Shown in pieces: positions 35,205 through 44,344 of a stretch of DNA of 64,000 nucleotides (within the stretch, counting starts at the first letter, position 1; each line of letters begins with the position of its first letter). The stretch spans positions 1 through 64,000 of the forward strand of contig CAUZFZ010000003.1 of NCBI GenBank assembly GCA_963579025.1. The letters are read 5' to 3'. The notes under the pieces were generated by a model. That model searched no databases. It saw nothing but the letters and a program-made list of their open reading frames with translations, and was not told where the DNA came from. The stretch is from CAUZFZ01 sp963579025 (GTDB taxonomy: Bacteria; Planctomycetota; Planctomycetia; Planctomycetales; Planctomycetaceae). Position numbers and translations under genes: made by a program.

Positions 35205-36467
35205 CTACAGCACTTCACCCAGCCGTGCGCTGCGCGGGTGATCGGGGTCGACGTCGGCAGGATTGCGAGTGTCCGGGTGTGGCCGTGTGATTCCCGGGAC
35301 GTGCTCGGGGACATCCATCACCTTGTCGAGACTGGCCGGACCCTGCGACTCCATGTCCGGAAAAGTCACCTCAGCAAGTTGCACAACTGGCGGGGCAGCC
35401 GGCAACGTCAGGGCCAGGCGACGCAGCCATGCGTCGGATTCGTCACCGAAGATCTCTTTCAGTTCGTCCAGCGCATGGGCACGTTCCGTGTCTCCTTCGA
35501 AGACGCGCCACAGGTTGCGGGCTATCCCGTCCAGTTCGGCGTCGGAACGGTTCAGTCGAATCGCTTTCAATGCCAGCTTCCAGGCCTCGTGCAGGTTGCC
35601 GTCGATCCGAGCCAGATCAATGCGGACTTTCCAGGCGATCGGCAGGTCGGGCGCGTGTTCCGTCGCACGGACCCAGTGCGCCGGGTCTTCCTCTTTCAGA
35701 GCCAAAGCCCGCCAGGCCCAGTAGCGGCCGTTCCAGAACGGCGCTGTGAGCAACACGACAAACGCGACGAGCAACGCATGCAGTGAGAAAATCAGGCTCG
35801 TCGCCAGAACTCGTCGTCGAGGTCCCAGGTCGTACAGGATGCATCCGACGGCGTATCCGTAAATCAGGCCAAAGAAATGGGCGCCGTTCGCGATCGCGAT
35901 GCCGTCCAGCATGGACAGCGGGACACACAGGAACAGACACCCGAAACCCATTGCGACAATCGAACCCTGAAAGCGTTCGGCAACGTCCTCGTCGTGACGT
36001 CTCAGGACCAGCAGCAGACCGAACATGGCATAAGCCAGTCCGGACAGTCCGATGACACCCATATCCAGTGCGATTTCGGGGAGCAGCGAAAAAGTCGCAC
36101 CCAGAAGACAGAATGCCAGGAAACGCGTGCGTGTGAGTTTCGGCTCGAGCATGTCGGCCAGCACCCAGATGGCAATCGCGTTGCACGCCAGGTGCATCAG
36201 ATTCCCGTGGTGAAACGCGCTGACCGTGATGCGCCACCACTGACCTCGCCACAGATCGAAGAAGCCGGAGACTTCAGGAGCGTTCGTGAAGACCAGCGTC
36301 CGGATGGCTCCCGGCCGGGCGAACATGGCATCCAGTCCCGGCATGAACCACTCGATGTAGAGTGTTCCGGAATACAGCAGCCCGGCCACGAACAGCAGCG
36401 CACTCGTCACGGGCAGTCGTCGTACTGCTCGTCCGAGGTTCAGCGTTCTGGCGGGTCGGTCTTGCAC
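35205..36467 (-). CDS. Rhomboid-family intramembrane serine protease with C-terminal TPR-like region
   Basis: The 420-residue protein has six or more membrane spans in its first 255 residues and the full rhomboid catalytic set: HHGNLMHLACN with N96, Ser142 in GLSG and His197 in NGAHFFG. The remaining soluble part (about 255-420) has helical repeats (AWKVRIDLARIDGNLHEAWKLALKAIRLN) and an extended proline-rich tail. Rhomboids cleave membrane proteins within the bilayer. The start is a GTG at 36465-36467; no in-frame ATG lies close. It is convergent with the selenoprotein gene. Confidence 0.9.
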   Translation of the reverse strand: MQDRPARTLNLGRAVRRLPVTSALLFVAGLLYSGTLYIEWFMPGLDAMFARPGAIRTLVFTNAPEVSGFFDLWRGQWWRITVSAFHHGNLMHLACNAIAIWVLADMLEPKLTRTRFLAFCLLGATFSLLPEIALDMGVIGLSGLAYAMFGLLLVLRRHDEDVAERFQGSIVAMGFGCLFLCVPLSMLDGIAIANGAHFFGLIYGYAVGCILYDLGPRRRVLATSLIFSLHALLVAFVVLLTAPFWNGRYWAWRALALKEEDPAHWVRATEHAPDLPIAWKVRIDLARIDGNLHEAWKLALKAIRLNRSDAELDGIARNLWRVFEGDTERAHALDELKEIFGDESDAWLRRLALTLPAAPPVVQLAEVTFPDMESQGPASLDKVMDVPEHVPGITRPHPDTRNPADVDPDHPRSARLGEVL

Positions 36468-36640
36468 AGAGGGGATTCCGGTGCGATTGGGTCCGTCGAT
36501 TTCTGTGAATCACGGTGAGTCTATGTCACGGACGCGGCTCAAGCTGCGCCGTCTGGGTGGCAGTTCTTTCCAATCAATCGAGTCAATCGCCATAATCACA
36601 CACATCCTGATCCCGCATCCTGCTCGAGGAGCACCGGAAC

Positions 36641-38875
36641 ATGTCGTACCGCCTGCTGTGTTCGCTGAGTCTGACCGCTCTGCTGCTGACCGCGACCGTT
36701 GACCTCACGACTGCAGATTCAGAGGAAGCACCGCCAGAAGAGGCGGAAAAAAAAGCGGAACTGTCGGTCCGCTCGGCTGGATCTCTGGGCGGCTTTGACG
36801 AGTGGGTGACTTCAACTGCGGTCAGCCCGAATGGAGGCTTCATCGCGACCGGCAGCTACGACCGCATTACTGTCTGGGATGCGGAATCGCTGAAGAGTGT
36901 GAAGGATATCAAAGGAAAGCTGGGCCGAGTCCGATCGCTCGTTTTTACGCCGGACGGTAGTCGCCTGATTGCCGCGGGATTCCGCCGCATTGTGATCTAC
37001 GGGACGGACGACTGGGCTGAGCAACAGGAACTCAGCGGCCACCGTGCGTACGTGACAGGACTTGCACTGCATCCCGATGGCACGTCGCTGGTTTCATCAA
37101 GCGAAGACGCGACCGCTCGTATCTGGGATCTGGAGACCGGCGAATCGCGGGTTCTGTTCCGCGAGCAGGAAGACCCTGTGATGAGCGTCACCTACTCGGC
37201 AGACGGAAAACTGCTGGCGGCTGCCTCGGGAGACGACACGCGACCGACACGTCCCGGTCATGTGCGTATTTACCGCGCCGACACAGGCGAAAGAGTTCGC
37301 GATCTGGACAAGCATGTTCGCGTGGCGACCGGTGTCGCATTTTCACCGGACGGCACGCTGCTGGCCTCGACCAGTCAGGACGAAACGGTACACGTCTATT
37401 CGGTGGAAACAGGCGAACTGCTGAGGATCTATGAGGGACACAGCCGTCCGACGAACGCCGTCCACTTTCTCTCGAACGATCAGGTGGTCTCCGTCAGCGG
37501 CGGCCGTGCGGTTGGGAAGAACGAGACGCACATCTGGGACCCGGAAACCGGTCAGACGCTGGCGAAATTCGAAGAGCACAAAGGCCCCGTCTTTGACGTG
37601 GCCATCGCTGCCAACGGAAGCCGACTGGTGACCGCCAGTGGCGATGCGTCAGCCATCGTCTGGCAGGTGGGCGACGCCGCGGCGACTCCCGTTCCGGTCG
37701 CGGCCGCAGAGGTTAGGAATCCCGTTCTCGATGCGGTTTCCGCTTTCCATCGGTTAATCAAGTTGGCCGGCAAGGCTCAGCCGAAGTCCGATCCCGAGCA
37801 GCCTGATAAAAAAGATGCCGACAAAGAGCCCGGTTCCGATGATGCGTTAGCACTGTCGGCCATCGGGGCGGTGTCATTTCCTGCAGGCGCTGACGACGCG
37901 GGCGATGCAGCGAATACCGAGGAAAAGATCATTCGCATCGGGATGATCGGCCTGGACACGTCTCACTGTCTCGCCTTCGCCAAACTGTTGAACATGAAGG
38001 ACGACAAACAGTATGTGCCCGGTTGCCGGCTTGTGGGTGTGTACCCGAAAGGCAGTCCGGACATTCAGTCCAGCGTGTCTCGCGTTCCGAAGTACATGGA
38101 AGAGATTCAGAAGTACGGCGTGAAAATCGTCGATGATCTCGATGACCTGGTCGCTCAGGTTGATGCCATTCTGCTCGAAACGAATGATGGGCGTCCGCAC
38201 CTTGAGCAGGTCATTCCGGCACTCAAGGCCGGCCTGCCCGTGTTCATCGACAAACCGATCGCCGGGTCATTGACGGACGCGGTTGCGATCTTTGAACTCA
38301 GCAAGCACTACAAAACGCCGTTGTTTTCGTCATCGTCGTTGCGGTATTCGACCGGTGCTCAGGCACTGCGAAACGGGTCGTTGGGCGAGATCACTGGTTG
38401 CTCGACCTACTCGCCGGCATCACTGGAGAAGACGCATCCGGACCTGTTCTGGTACGGCATTCACGGCGTCGAAATGCTGTTCACCGTGATGGGTCCCGGC
38501 TGCAAGAGCATCACACGGGCGCACTCCAAAGACTTCGACCTGGTCACAGGCACATGGGAGGACGGCCGGATTGGCACGTTCCGCGGCATTCGCAGTGGCG
38601 GCAGCGGCTATGGCGGGACGGCGTTCGGCACAAAGGGCGTTTCTCCCGTCGGCAAGTACGACGGCTACCGTCCGTTGGCTGTCGAGTTCGTGAAGTTCTT
38701 TCAGACGAAAGAAGTCCCGATCAGCGAACAGGAAACGCTGGAAATCTACGCGTTCATGGAAGCCGCCGACGAAAGCAAACGCCGGGACGGAGCACCGGTC
38801 ACACTGGAGAGCGTGCTCGCGAAAGCTCGCGGGGAAGCAGCGAGAAAGGTGAGAGAGATCACCGGTCGCAAGTGA
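36641..38875 (+). CDS. Exported WD40 repeat / Gfo-Idh-MocA fusion protein
   Basis: The 744-residue protein begins with a signal peptide, followed by about seven WD40 blades (residues 45-350; for example SSSEDATARIWDLETGE and STSQDETVHVYSVETGE). An acidic, Lys-rich linker leads into a Gfo/Idh/MocA oxidoreductase-like domain from about residue 428 (IRIGMIGLDTSHC), with the conserved FIDKPIAGS segment and a C-terminal alpha/beta domain. The dinucleotide-binding GxGxxG is altered to GMIGLD, so NAD(P) binding is uncertain. The fusion of a beta-propeller to this sugar-dehydrogenase fold is unusual. Genes for an enolase-superfamily enzyme and another Gfo/Idh/MocA protein follow in the same direction. 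Confidence 0.85.
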   Translation: MSYRLLCSLSLTALLLTATVDLTTADSEEAPPEEAEKKAELSVRSAGSLGGFDEWVTSTAVSPNGGFIATGSYDRITVWDAESLKSVKDIKGKLGRVRSLVFTPDGSRLIAAGFRRIVIYGTDDWAEQQELSGHRAYVTGLALHPDGTSLVSSSEDATARIWDLETGESRVLFREQEDPVMSVTYSADGKLLAAASGDDTRPTRPGHVRIYRADTGERVRDLDKHVRVATGVAFSPDGTLLASTSQDETVHVYSVETGELLRIYEGHSRPTNAVHFLSNDQVVSVSGGRAVGKNETHIWDPETGQTLAKFEEHKGPVFDVAIAANGSRLVTASGDASAIVWQVGDAAATPVPVAAAEVRNPVLDAVSAFHRLIKLAGKAQPKSDPEQPDKKDADKEPGSDDALALSAIGAVSFPAGADDAGDAANTEEKIIRIGMIGLDTSHCLAFAKLLNMKDDKQYVPGCRLVGVYPKGSPDIQSSVSRVPKYMEEIQKYGVKIVDDLDDLVAQVDAILLETNDGRPHLEQVIPALKAGLPVFIDKPIAGSLTDAVAIFELSKHYKTPLFSSSSLRYSTGAQALRNGSLGEITGCSTYSPASLEKTHPDLFWYGIHGVEMLFTVMGPGCKSITRAHSKDFDLVTGTWEDGRIGTFRGIRSGGSGYGGTAFGTKGVSPVGKYDGYRPLAVEFVKFFQTKEVPISEQETLEIYAFMEAADESKRRDGAPVTLESVLAKARGEAARKVREITGRK

Positions 38876-38964
38876 TCCGGGTGACGCACGGCAACATTCG
38901 GTACTAAGAGAGAATGCCCGTCAGGGCCACGGCACCCGTCCCCGATCTTCAGCACCAGTCATCC

Positions 38965-40071
38965 ATGAAAATCACCCGTATCGCTGCTTATCAAATCGAC
39001 CTCCCGCTGCATGAAGGCAGTTACAAATGGTCGGGCGGCAAATCTGTTGACGTCTTTGACAGCACGATCGTGCGAGTTGAAACGGATTCCGGACTGGCCG
39101 GGCACGGTGAAGTGTGTCCGTTGGGACCGTTCTATCTGCCGGCCTATGCTGCGGGAGTCCGTGCGGGAATTGCGGAGCTTGCGCCTCATTTAATGGGTGA
39201 AGACCCGACGGAACTGGATTGCCTGAATTTGACGATGGACCGGGCGATGAAAGGGCATCCGTATGTGAAGTCCGGAATCGACATGGCCTGCTGGGATATT
39301 CTCGGTCAGGTCGCCGGGCTTCCTGTCTGTGTGCTGCTGGGTGGCCGATACGGAGACGATTTCGTGCTGTATCGAGCGATCTCGCAGCAGCCGGCCGATG
39401 AGATGGCCCGCAATGTCGCCGGTTATCGTGAAGAGGGCTATCGTCGGTTTCAGTTGAAAGTCGGCGGTAACCCGGACGAGGACATTGCCCGCATTCATGC
39501 CGTCTCGAAGTTGCTTGAGCCTGGTGACAAGTTGATTGCGGACGCCAATACCGGCTGGGTGATGCACGAGGCTGCGCGTGTTGTCCGCGGAGTGCGCGAT
39601 GTCGACGTCTACATCGAGCAACCGTGCCCCAGTTATGAGGAGTGCCTGTCGATTCGCCGCCGCACGGATCATCCGTTTGTCATGGACGAGGTGATCGATT
39701 CCGTCGATGTCCTGATGCGAGCCCATGCCGACAACGGGGCCGATGTCGTCAACATCAAGATCAGCAAGTTCGGTGGCCTGACACGTGCCCGACAAGCGCG
39801 GGATCTGTGTGTCTCACTGGGTATCGGCATGACGATCGAGGACAGTTGGGGTGGTGACATTACGACCGCGGTGATTGCACATCTCGCTCACAGCACTCCG
39901 CCGGAGTTTCACTTCACGTCGACCGACTTCAACAGCTACGTGACAGTGAGCAATGCCGACGGGGCTCCACAGCGTCAGAACGGACGCATGTCAGCATCGA
40001 CGGAACCCGGCCTTGGCGTGCGCCCCAGATTCGATCTACTGGGTGATCCACTCGTCGATGTGCGCGCGTGA
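38965..40071 (+). CDS. Mandelate racemase/muconate lactonizing family enzyme, cis-3-hydroxy-L-proline dehydratase-like
   Basis: The 368-residue protein is an enolase-superfamily enzyme: N-terminal capping domain, then a barrel with K165 (FQLKVGG), metal ligands D193 (IADANTGW), E218 (YIEQP) and D241 (MDE), and K265 in NIKISKFGG. The EVCPLGPFYLPAYAAGVR and EDSWGGDITTAVIAHLAHSTP segments resemble cis-3-hydroxy-L-proline dehydratases as I recall them, but the substrate should be regarded as unproved. The ATG at 38965 is chosen because the family starts MKI. It lies between the WD40-oxidoreductase and a Gfo/Idh/MocA gene and may feed the same catabolic pathway. Confidence 0.85.
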   Translation: MKITRIAAYQIDLPLHEGSYKWSGGKSVDVFDSTIVRVETDSGLAGHGEVCPLGPFYLPAYAAGVRAGIAELAPHLMGEDPTELDCLNLTMDRAMKGHPYVKSGIDMACWDILGQVAGLPVCVLLGGRYGDDFVLYRAISQQPADEMARNVAGYREEGYRRFQLKVGGNPDEDIARIHAVSKLLEPGDKLIADANTGWVMHEAARVVRGVRDVDVYIEQPCPSYEECLSIRRRTDHPFVMDEVIDSVDVLMRAHADNGADVVNIKISKFGGLTRARQARDLCVSLGIGMTIEDSWGGDITTAVIAHLAHSTPPEFHFTSTDFNSYVTVSNADGAPQRQNGRMSASTEPGLGVRPRFDLLGDPLVDVRA

Positions 40072-40206
40072 AAACGGTCACGGATACGCCGGACAATTCA
40101 GGATCGACCGTGGTCATGGTTGAACCGGATTGGCTTCGGCTGTAGTAACCGGCATCGCACACAGATCGGTACGAGTTGGCCTTCAACCGAGAAATGGGAG
40201 AAGCAC

Positions 40207-41304
40207 ATGGTCCGCATTGGGATCATTGGCGTCGGTTTCATGGGGATGACGCATTTCGAGGGCGCTACCCGTTTCAAAGACGATCCGAAGTCCGGACGCC
40301 GCAAGGTGTCTGGATCGAAACTGAAGAACGGCCGTGTCACAGCTATCGCGACGCGCAACCAGAAGAAGCTCGACGGAGACTGGCGTTCGATTCAGGGCAA
40401 TTTCGGGCCGCGCGGCGGGCTCAACGACCTGTCGGGAATCAAGACGTATTCCGATTACCACGACATTCTGAATGACCCGGATATTGACCTGGTCGATATC
40501 TGCCTGCCGACGGACCAGCACGAGCAGATCGTTCTGGAGTCCATCAAAGCCGGTAAACACACGCTGGTCGAAAAGCCAATCGCCGTGGAATTGAAAGCGG
40601 CCGATCGTATGGTCCGAGCTGCCGGGAAGGCCGGCGTGCAGCTAATGGTCGCCCACGTTCTGCCGTTCTTCCCGGAATTCGCGTACGTGTCGGAAGTCGT
40701 CTCCAGCGGGAAGTTCGGGAAACTCCGAGCTGCCCATTTTCGCCGAGTCATCACACCGCCGAACTGGTCGAAGGACATGTCCGACTTCAAAAAACTGGGT
40801 GGCTGGGGAGTCGATCTGCACATTCATGACAATCATTTCATCAGCACGTTGTGTGGAGTGCCGCAGCAGGTGTTTGCACGTGGAACGCTGGTGGACGGAC
40901 TCGTGAACCATGTGCATGCCAACTATGTCTACGCAGATCCGGACGTGGCGGTTTCGTGCGTTAGCGGTGGAATCGCGGCTGCCGGGCTGAACTTTGCCCA
41001 CGGATTCGAGATCTACCTGGACGATGCCACGATCGTGTACAGCGCTGGCACATTCGACGGCGAATGGATCAGCGATCGCGATCTCACGCTGATCACAAAC
41101 AAAGGTAAAAAAGTCCGCACACCGAAGCTCAAGGGCGGCACCGAGTGGTGTTCTGCATTTACGGCCGAATTGCAGGCAGCAGTCAACGGGATCGAGTCCG
41201 GCCAGACACCCGACGTTCTTTCAGGAGCCCTCGCCAGAGACGCTCTGAAACTGTGCTACGCCGAGGGCAAAAGCATTGCCAGCGGTCGCCTGGTGAAGGT
41301 GTAG
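40207..41304 (+). CDS. Gfo/Idh/MocA family oxidoreductase
   Basis: The 365-residue protein has a Rossmann domain with GVGFMG (residues 8-13), the conserved VEKPIA motif and a C-terminal substrate-binding domain with GGWGVDLHIHDNHF, whose His residues occupy the catalytic position. It has no signal peptide, so it works in the cytoplasm with NAD(P). The ATG at 40207 is preceded by GGGAG; the open frame upstream is unrelated to the family. Its sugar or polyol substrate cannot be told. Copy C of the GTTCGTAGTA repeat follows directly after it. Confidence 0.9.
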   Translation: MVRIGIIGVGFMGMTHFEGATRFKDDPKSGRRKVSGSKLKNGRVTAIATRNQKKLDGDWRSIQGNFGPRGGLNDLSGIKTYSDYHDILNDPDIDLVDICLPTDQHEQIVLESIKAGKHTLVEKPIAVELKAADRMVRAAGKAGVQLMVAHVLPFFPEFAYVSEVVSSGKFGKLRAAHFRRVITPPNWSKDMSDFKKLGGWGVDLHIHDNHFISTLCGVPQQVFARGTLVDGLVNHVHANYVYADPDVAVSCVSGGIAAAGLNFAHGFEIYLDDATIVYSAGTFDGEWISDRDLTLITNKGKKVRTPKLKGGTEWCSAFTAELQAAVNGIESGQTPDVLSGALARDALKLCYAEGKSIASGRLVKV

Positions 41305-41312
41305 TCGCCGTC

Positions 41313-41391
41313 GTTCGTAGTAACCGCATTTATGCGGTTCTCACGCGTTCGCAGCCTCCAGACGAACCGCAACGATGCGGCAACGACAAAC
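41313..41391. repeat. MITE-like element, copy C of the GTTCGTAGTA family
   Basis: The 79-bp element starts GTTCGTAGTAACCGC and carries the AACCGCATTTATGCGGTT hairpin at the left; its right end (GAACCGCAACGATGCGGCAA then CGACAAAC) is a decayed complement. It lies eight bases after the oxidoreductase stop and eleven bases before the next start, so it is transcribed if these genes form an operon. Confidence 0.75.
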
Positions 41392-41402
41392 GATACGGAC
41401 AC

Positions 41403-42242
41403 ATGGTCGAAAACCTCCCGCTGAAATCCCTCATGCACGATGGTCTGACAATCGAGGGATACTCGCGCGCGGCCGTGCAGAGTTACTGGCGGATCCCGGA
41501 ACTCAAGGTTGGATTCGATCTGGGCGCGTGTCCGTGGTCGTTTACCGGTACGCCGACCTTCTTCATCACGCATGCGCATCTGGATCACATGGTTGCGCTG
41601 CCAACATTTGTCGCACGGCGGCGGATGATGAAGATGGAGCCGCCGACGATTTATCTCCCTGAGGAAATCGTCGAACCGACCGAGCAAATGCTGCGAGCCT
41701 GGCAGCGGCTCGACCGCGGACGCATGGTGTGCAATCTGGTCGGTGTCACGCCCGGGCAGGAAATTGAGCTGTCGCGAGAACACGTTGTCTCGGTCTTTCG
41801 CACACAGCACACCGTGCCTTCGGTCGGTTTTCTGATCTGGGACCGCCGCAAAAAACTGAAGCCCGAACTGCAGGGACTCCCGCAGGACGTCATCCGCGAC
41901 CGCAAGCTGGCCGGTGAGGAGATCACGCAGGAGGTTCGCAAACCTCTGATCTGCTACACGGGAGACACAGCCCCACGCGGGCTCGATGAATTTGCCCCGG
42001 CCTACCAGGCAAAGATTCTCATTACGGAGCTGACGTTCTTCCGTCCCGAGCACCGCCGTGAGAAAATTCACAAGTTCGGTCACATGCACGTGGACGACTT
42101 CGCCGAGCGGGTCGATCGGTTTGAGAACGAACTGATCATCGTAGGTCATTTCAGCACGCGGTATCACGAGAGTCAGTTGGACCGGGCCCTGTTGAAGCGC
42201 GTCCCGGAATCTCTGCGCGATCGCATGGTTGTGTGGGTATAG
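41403..42242 (+). CDS. RNase Z-like metallo-beta-lactamase-fold hydrolase
   Basis: The 279-residue protein has the metal-binding signature THAHLDH at about residues 56-62, a GDTAP loop, ITELTFF and a C-terminal HMHVDDFAERV and VGHFSTRY, the set found in tRNase Z-type hydrolases of the metallo-beta-lactamase fold. It may process tRNA 3' ends or another phosphodiester. The ATG at 41403 is used; the frame is open further upstream, but only through repeat copy C and the end of the previous gene in another frame. It is followed by a DUF2752 gene. Confidence 0.85.
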   Translation: MVENLPLKSLMHDGLTIEGYSRAAVQSYWRIPELKVGFDLGACPWSFTGTPTFFITHAHLDHMVALPTFVARRRMMKMEPPTIYLPEEIVEPTEQMLRAWQRLDRGRMVCNLVGVTPGQEIELSREHVVSVFRTQHTVPSVGFLIWDRRKKLKPELQGLPQDVIRDRKLAGEEITQEVRKPLICYTGDTAPRGLDEFAPAYQAKILITELTFFRPEHRREKIHKFGHMHVDDFAERVDRFENELIIVGHFSTRYHESQLDRALLKRVPESLRDRMVVWV

Positions 42243-42299
42243 GACTCATCTTGCAGCCAATTCGATATCCCGTGTATTACTCCTGCCCCTTCATGACTG

Positions 42300-42743
42300 A
42301 TGAACCAGTCGCCCACCTCTGACGGGTTTCCTCTGAGCCGCTCGGGACGTGTCCTGATGGCTTTGTGGTGCCTGTTTCTCCTCTCCGGCTTCTGTCTGGC
42401 TGTCTGGCTGAACCCCGATTCTCGCGGATTTGGAACTCACCAGCAGTTAGGTCTGCCAGCCTGTTCCTTTCAAACATCATTCGGTCTGCCCTGCCCGTCG
42501 TGTGGCATGACCACCAGTTTTTCCCATTTCGTTCGCGGTCAATGGATTCGTTCGACGCAATCCAGTGTTACGGCCTTTGTGCTGGCTCTGGTGTGTGTCC
42601 TGCAGATTCTGTGGTGTGGCGTCAGCGTCTGGAAGAATCAGTGCTGGCGTACTCAGCATCCCGATCTGCTGGCCCTTGGCATGCTCGGTTTTCTTTATGC
42701 CGTGGGAGCCGCTGAGTGGCTGGTTCGGTTTCTGCGATCCTGA
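42300..42743 (+). CDS. DUF2752 membrane protein
   Basis: The 147-residue protein has three hydrophobic spans and the DUF2752 motif FGLPCPSCGMTTSF (about residues 61-74), with the CPxCGMT cysteines facing the membrane edge. The family's function is unknown; it is widespread in bacteria. It begins at 42300, close after the hydrolase gene, and is followed 46 bases later by a lipoprotein gene in the same direction. Confidence 0.85.
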   Translation: MNQSPTSDGFPLSRSGRVLMALWCLFLLSGFCLAVWLNPDSRGFGTHQQLGLPACSFQTSFGLPCPSCGMTTSFSHFVRGQWIRSTQSSVTAFVLALVCVLQILWCGVSVWKNQCWRTQHPDLLALGMLGFLYAVGAAEWLVRFLRS

Positions 42744-42789
42744 CTGCCTGAGAAAACTCCGTTTCGTTTCGCTTCAATACAGAACGCTC

Positions 42790-43458
42790 ATGACCGGCTT
42801 TGCAGTCTCAAGGAAGACACTGCTGCTGACAGCATCACTCGCCATCATAGGCGGGTTGAGTGGCTGCTCGCTGGCGGTCATGGCCGGCAAGATGTTCTTT
42901 GGCGATCCGAAGATGATCTCGACGTTCACGTCGTCGACCGGTGTTGATCTGACGGACGGCGACGACACGCTGCTCGTCATTTGCCAGGCACCGCATCTTT
43001 CCAACGACGTTCCCACGCTCGAACACGACCTGACCGACGGGATTCTGAAACGGCTGCGTCAGGCGGGAGTCAAGACCGTGCCGCCGGACGAAGTGTCCCG
43101 CTGGCTCGATCAGAACGGCGGTGAATTCGACGACGTGTCGGAACTGGCCAACCAGTTCGATGCCGATTACATCGCGGTCGTGCAGGTCCGAGAAATCCGC
43201 TTCTTCGAGGAAAACAGCCGGGACATGCTCCGCGGTTTTGCCCAGGCAGCGGTCAGTGGATACGAGGTCCGCAGCGTCGATGATCGCCGCACAGCCATGC
43301 AGGTCTTTTCAAACGAGTTTCGAACGGAACACCCGCGTTTTCAGCCGGTTCCGATTCACCAGAAAAGCGAACGCGTGTTTCAGAAAGAGTTTATTGGTCA
43401 GCTCAGTCTGCAGCTCTCACGTCAGTTCTACGACTACCGAATGGGCGACAACTACTAA
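42790..43458 (+). CDS. Lipoprotein, paralogue of the next gene
   Basis: The 222-residue protein has a lipoprotein signal with lipobox GLSGC (cysteine about residue 26) and a soluble alpha/beta domain with the phrase LANQFDADYIAVVQVREIRFFEE, which looks like the GNA1162/TolB-N-type lipoprotein fold. The ATG at 42790 is chosen because it begins the signal peptide; the open frame upstream overlaps the DUF2752 gene. The next gene encodes a protein of similar size and layout (D-x-V-x-R/E-x-L, GATHVVYVDLTRYTLFD), so they are probably tandem paralogues acting together at the outer membrane. Confidence 0.78.
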   Translation: MTGFAVSRKTLLLTASLAIIGGLSGCSLAVMAGKMFFGDPKMISTFTSSTGVDLTDGDDTLLVICQAPHLSNDVPTLEHDLTDGILKRLRQAGVKTVPPDEVSRWLDQNGGEFDDVSELANQFDADYIAVVQVREIRFFEENSRDMLRGFAQAAVSGYEVRSVDDRRTAMQVFSNEFRTEHPRFQPVPIHQKSERVFQKEFIGQLSLQLSRQFYDYRMGDNY

Positions 43459-43487
43459 AACTGCCAACAAAGTTCCAGGGAAGCGAC

Positions 43488-44135
43488 ATGCGACTCCGAC
43501 TGCTGGCCTGCCTGAGCCTCGTGACTCTTTGCGCTGGCTGTAATTACGTCGTGCTGCTGGGCTATCTGATCGGTGGACCACCTTCGATCGAGCCCGAGTA
43601 CGATTCAATGACGGGCAACTCGATGACCTCGAAGGATGTCGTCGTCGCGGTCGCCGTCTACGCCCCGAAAGAAGTGCGGTACAACTTTTCGCATGTCGAC
43701 CGCGAACTGTCAAAGTTCATCACGCGGAAAATGCTCCGGCATGACATCGTCTGCCTGAACCCGGACGCCGTGCAGCAGTGGCTCGATGAGCATCCCAACT
43801 GGGACGAACCCGAAGAGATCGGTCGAGGTGTCGGGGCAACTCATGTGGTGTATGTCGACCTGACGCGCTACACGCTGTTCGACGGAAACAACCACGAGCT
43901 TTACTGGGGCAAAGCAGAATGTGATGTCACGGTGTACGAACTGGATGAGGACGGCGAAGGCGAGCCGACGTACAGCAAAGAGCTGATGACTCGTTTCCCG
44001 CTGGCAGCCCCGCAGTCGACTAGCGACATCAGCCGAGCCGGATTTCAGTACCGGTTTATGACACGGATCGCCGAGGAGATTGGTCGCTGCTTTTACGAGC
44101 ACTTCAATGGCGACGACATCTCGGACGCGACGTGA
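43488..44135 (+). CDS. Lipoprotein, paralogue of the previous gene
   Basis: The 215-residue protein starts with a lipoprotein leader and lipobox LCAGC (cysteine at about residue 18). The soluble part contains KDVVVAVAVYAPKEVR, LSKFITRKMLRHDIVCLNPDAVQQWL and GATHVVYVDLTRYTLFDG, matching the pattern of the previous gene. It lies 29 bases downstream of it with GGGAAG before the ATG. The pair resembles lipoproteins that combine with export or assembly systems, but no system is identified. Confidence 0.78.
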   Translation: MRLRLLACLSLVTLCAGCNYVVLLGYLIGGPPSIEPEYDSMTGNSMTSKDVVVAVAVYAPKEVRYNFSHVDRELSKFITRKMLRHDIVCLNPDAVQQWLDEHPNWDEPEEIGRGVGATHVVYVDLTRYTLFDGNNHELYWGKAECDVTVYELDEDGEGEPTYSKELMTRFPLAAPQSTSDISRAGFQYRFMTRIAEEIGRCFYEHFNGDDISDAT

Positions 44136-44158
44136 AACTCAGTCTTACGGAGCGGTCC

Positions 44159-44344
44159 ATGTTCTCGTCTCGACTTCTGACACTCGGGCTTCTGGCTTCC
44201 GTTCTGATCACGTCGAGTGGTTGTTCGTTCCTGCACGAATTTAAGCCGCACCGGCTGTGGCGTCTGAATCGCAGCTCGAACGCAATGCAGACCGACGCTT
44301 ATTACTCGGTCTCCGATCCGATTCCGAATCGGCATCCGAGCTGA
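44159..44344 (+). CDS. Small lipoprotein, 61 residues
   Basis: The ATG at 44159 is preceded by GGAG with six bases spacing and starts a typical lipoprotein leader (MFSSRLLTLGLLASVLITSSGC, lipid-attached cysteine about residue 22). The mature part is only about 39 residues, ending with PIPNRHPS. An in-frame GTG upstream (44132) overlaps the previous gene and is less likely. It completes a run of three consecutive lipoprotein genes. Confidence 0.65.
   Translation: MFSSRLLTLGLLASVLITSSGCSFLHEFKPHRLWRLNRSSNAMQTDAYYSVSDPIPNRHPS

Noticed and set aside
40120..40160. Possible fourth copy of the GTTCGTAGTA repeat (GTAGTAACCGGCATCGC)
   Set aside because: Only one short end-like segment is present, without a complementary partner; similarity may be chance.
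41145..41402. N-terminal extension of the RNase Z-like gene
   Set aside because: It overlaps the end of the Gfo/Idh/MocA gene in another frame and then translates repeat copy C.
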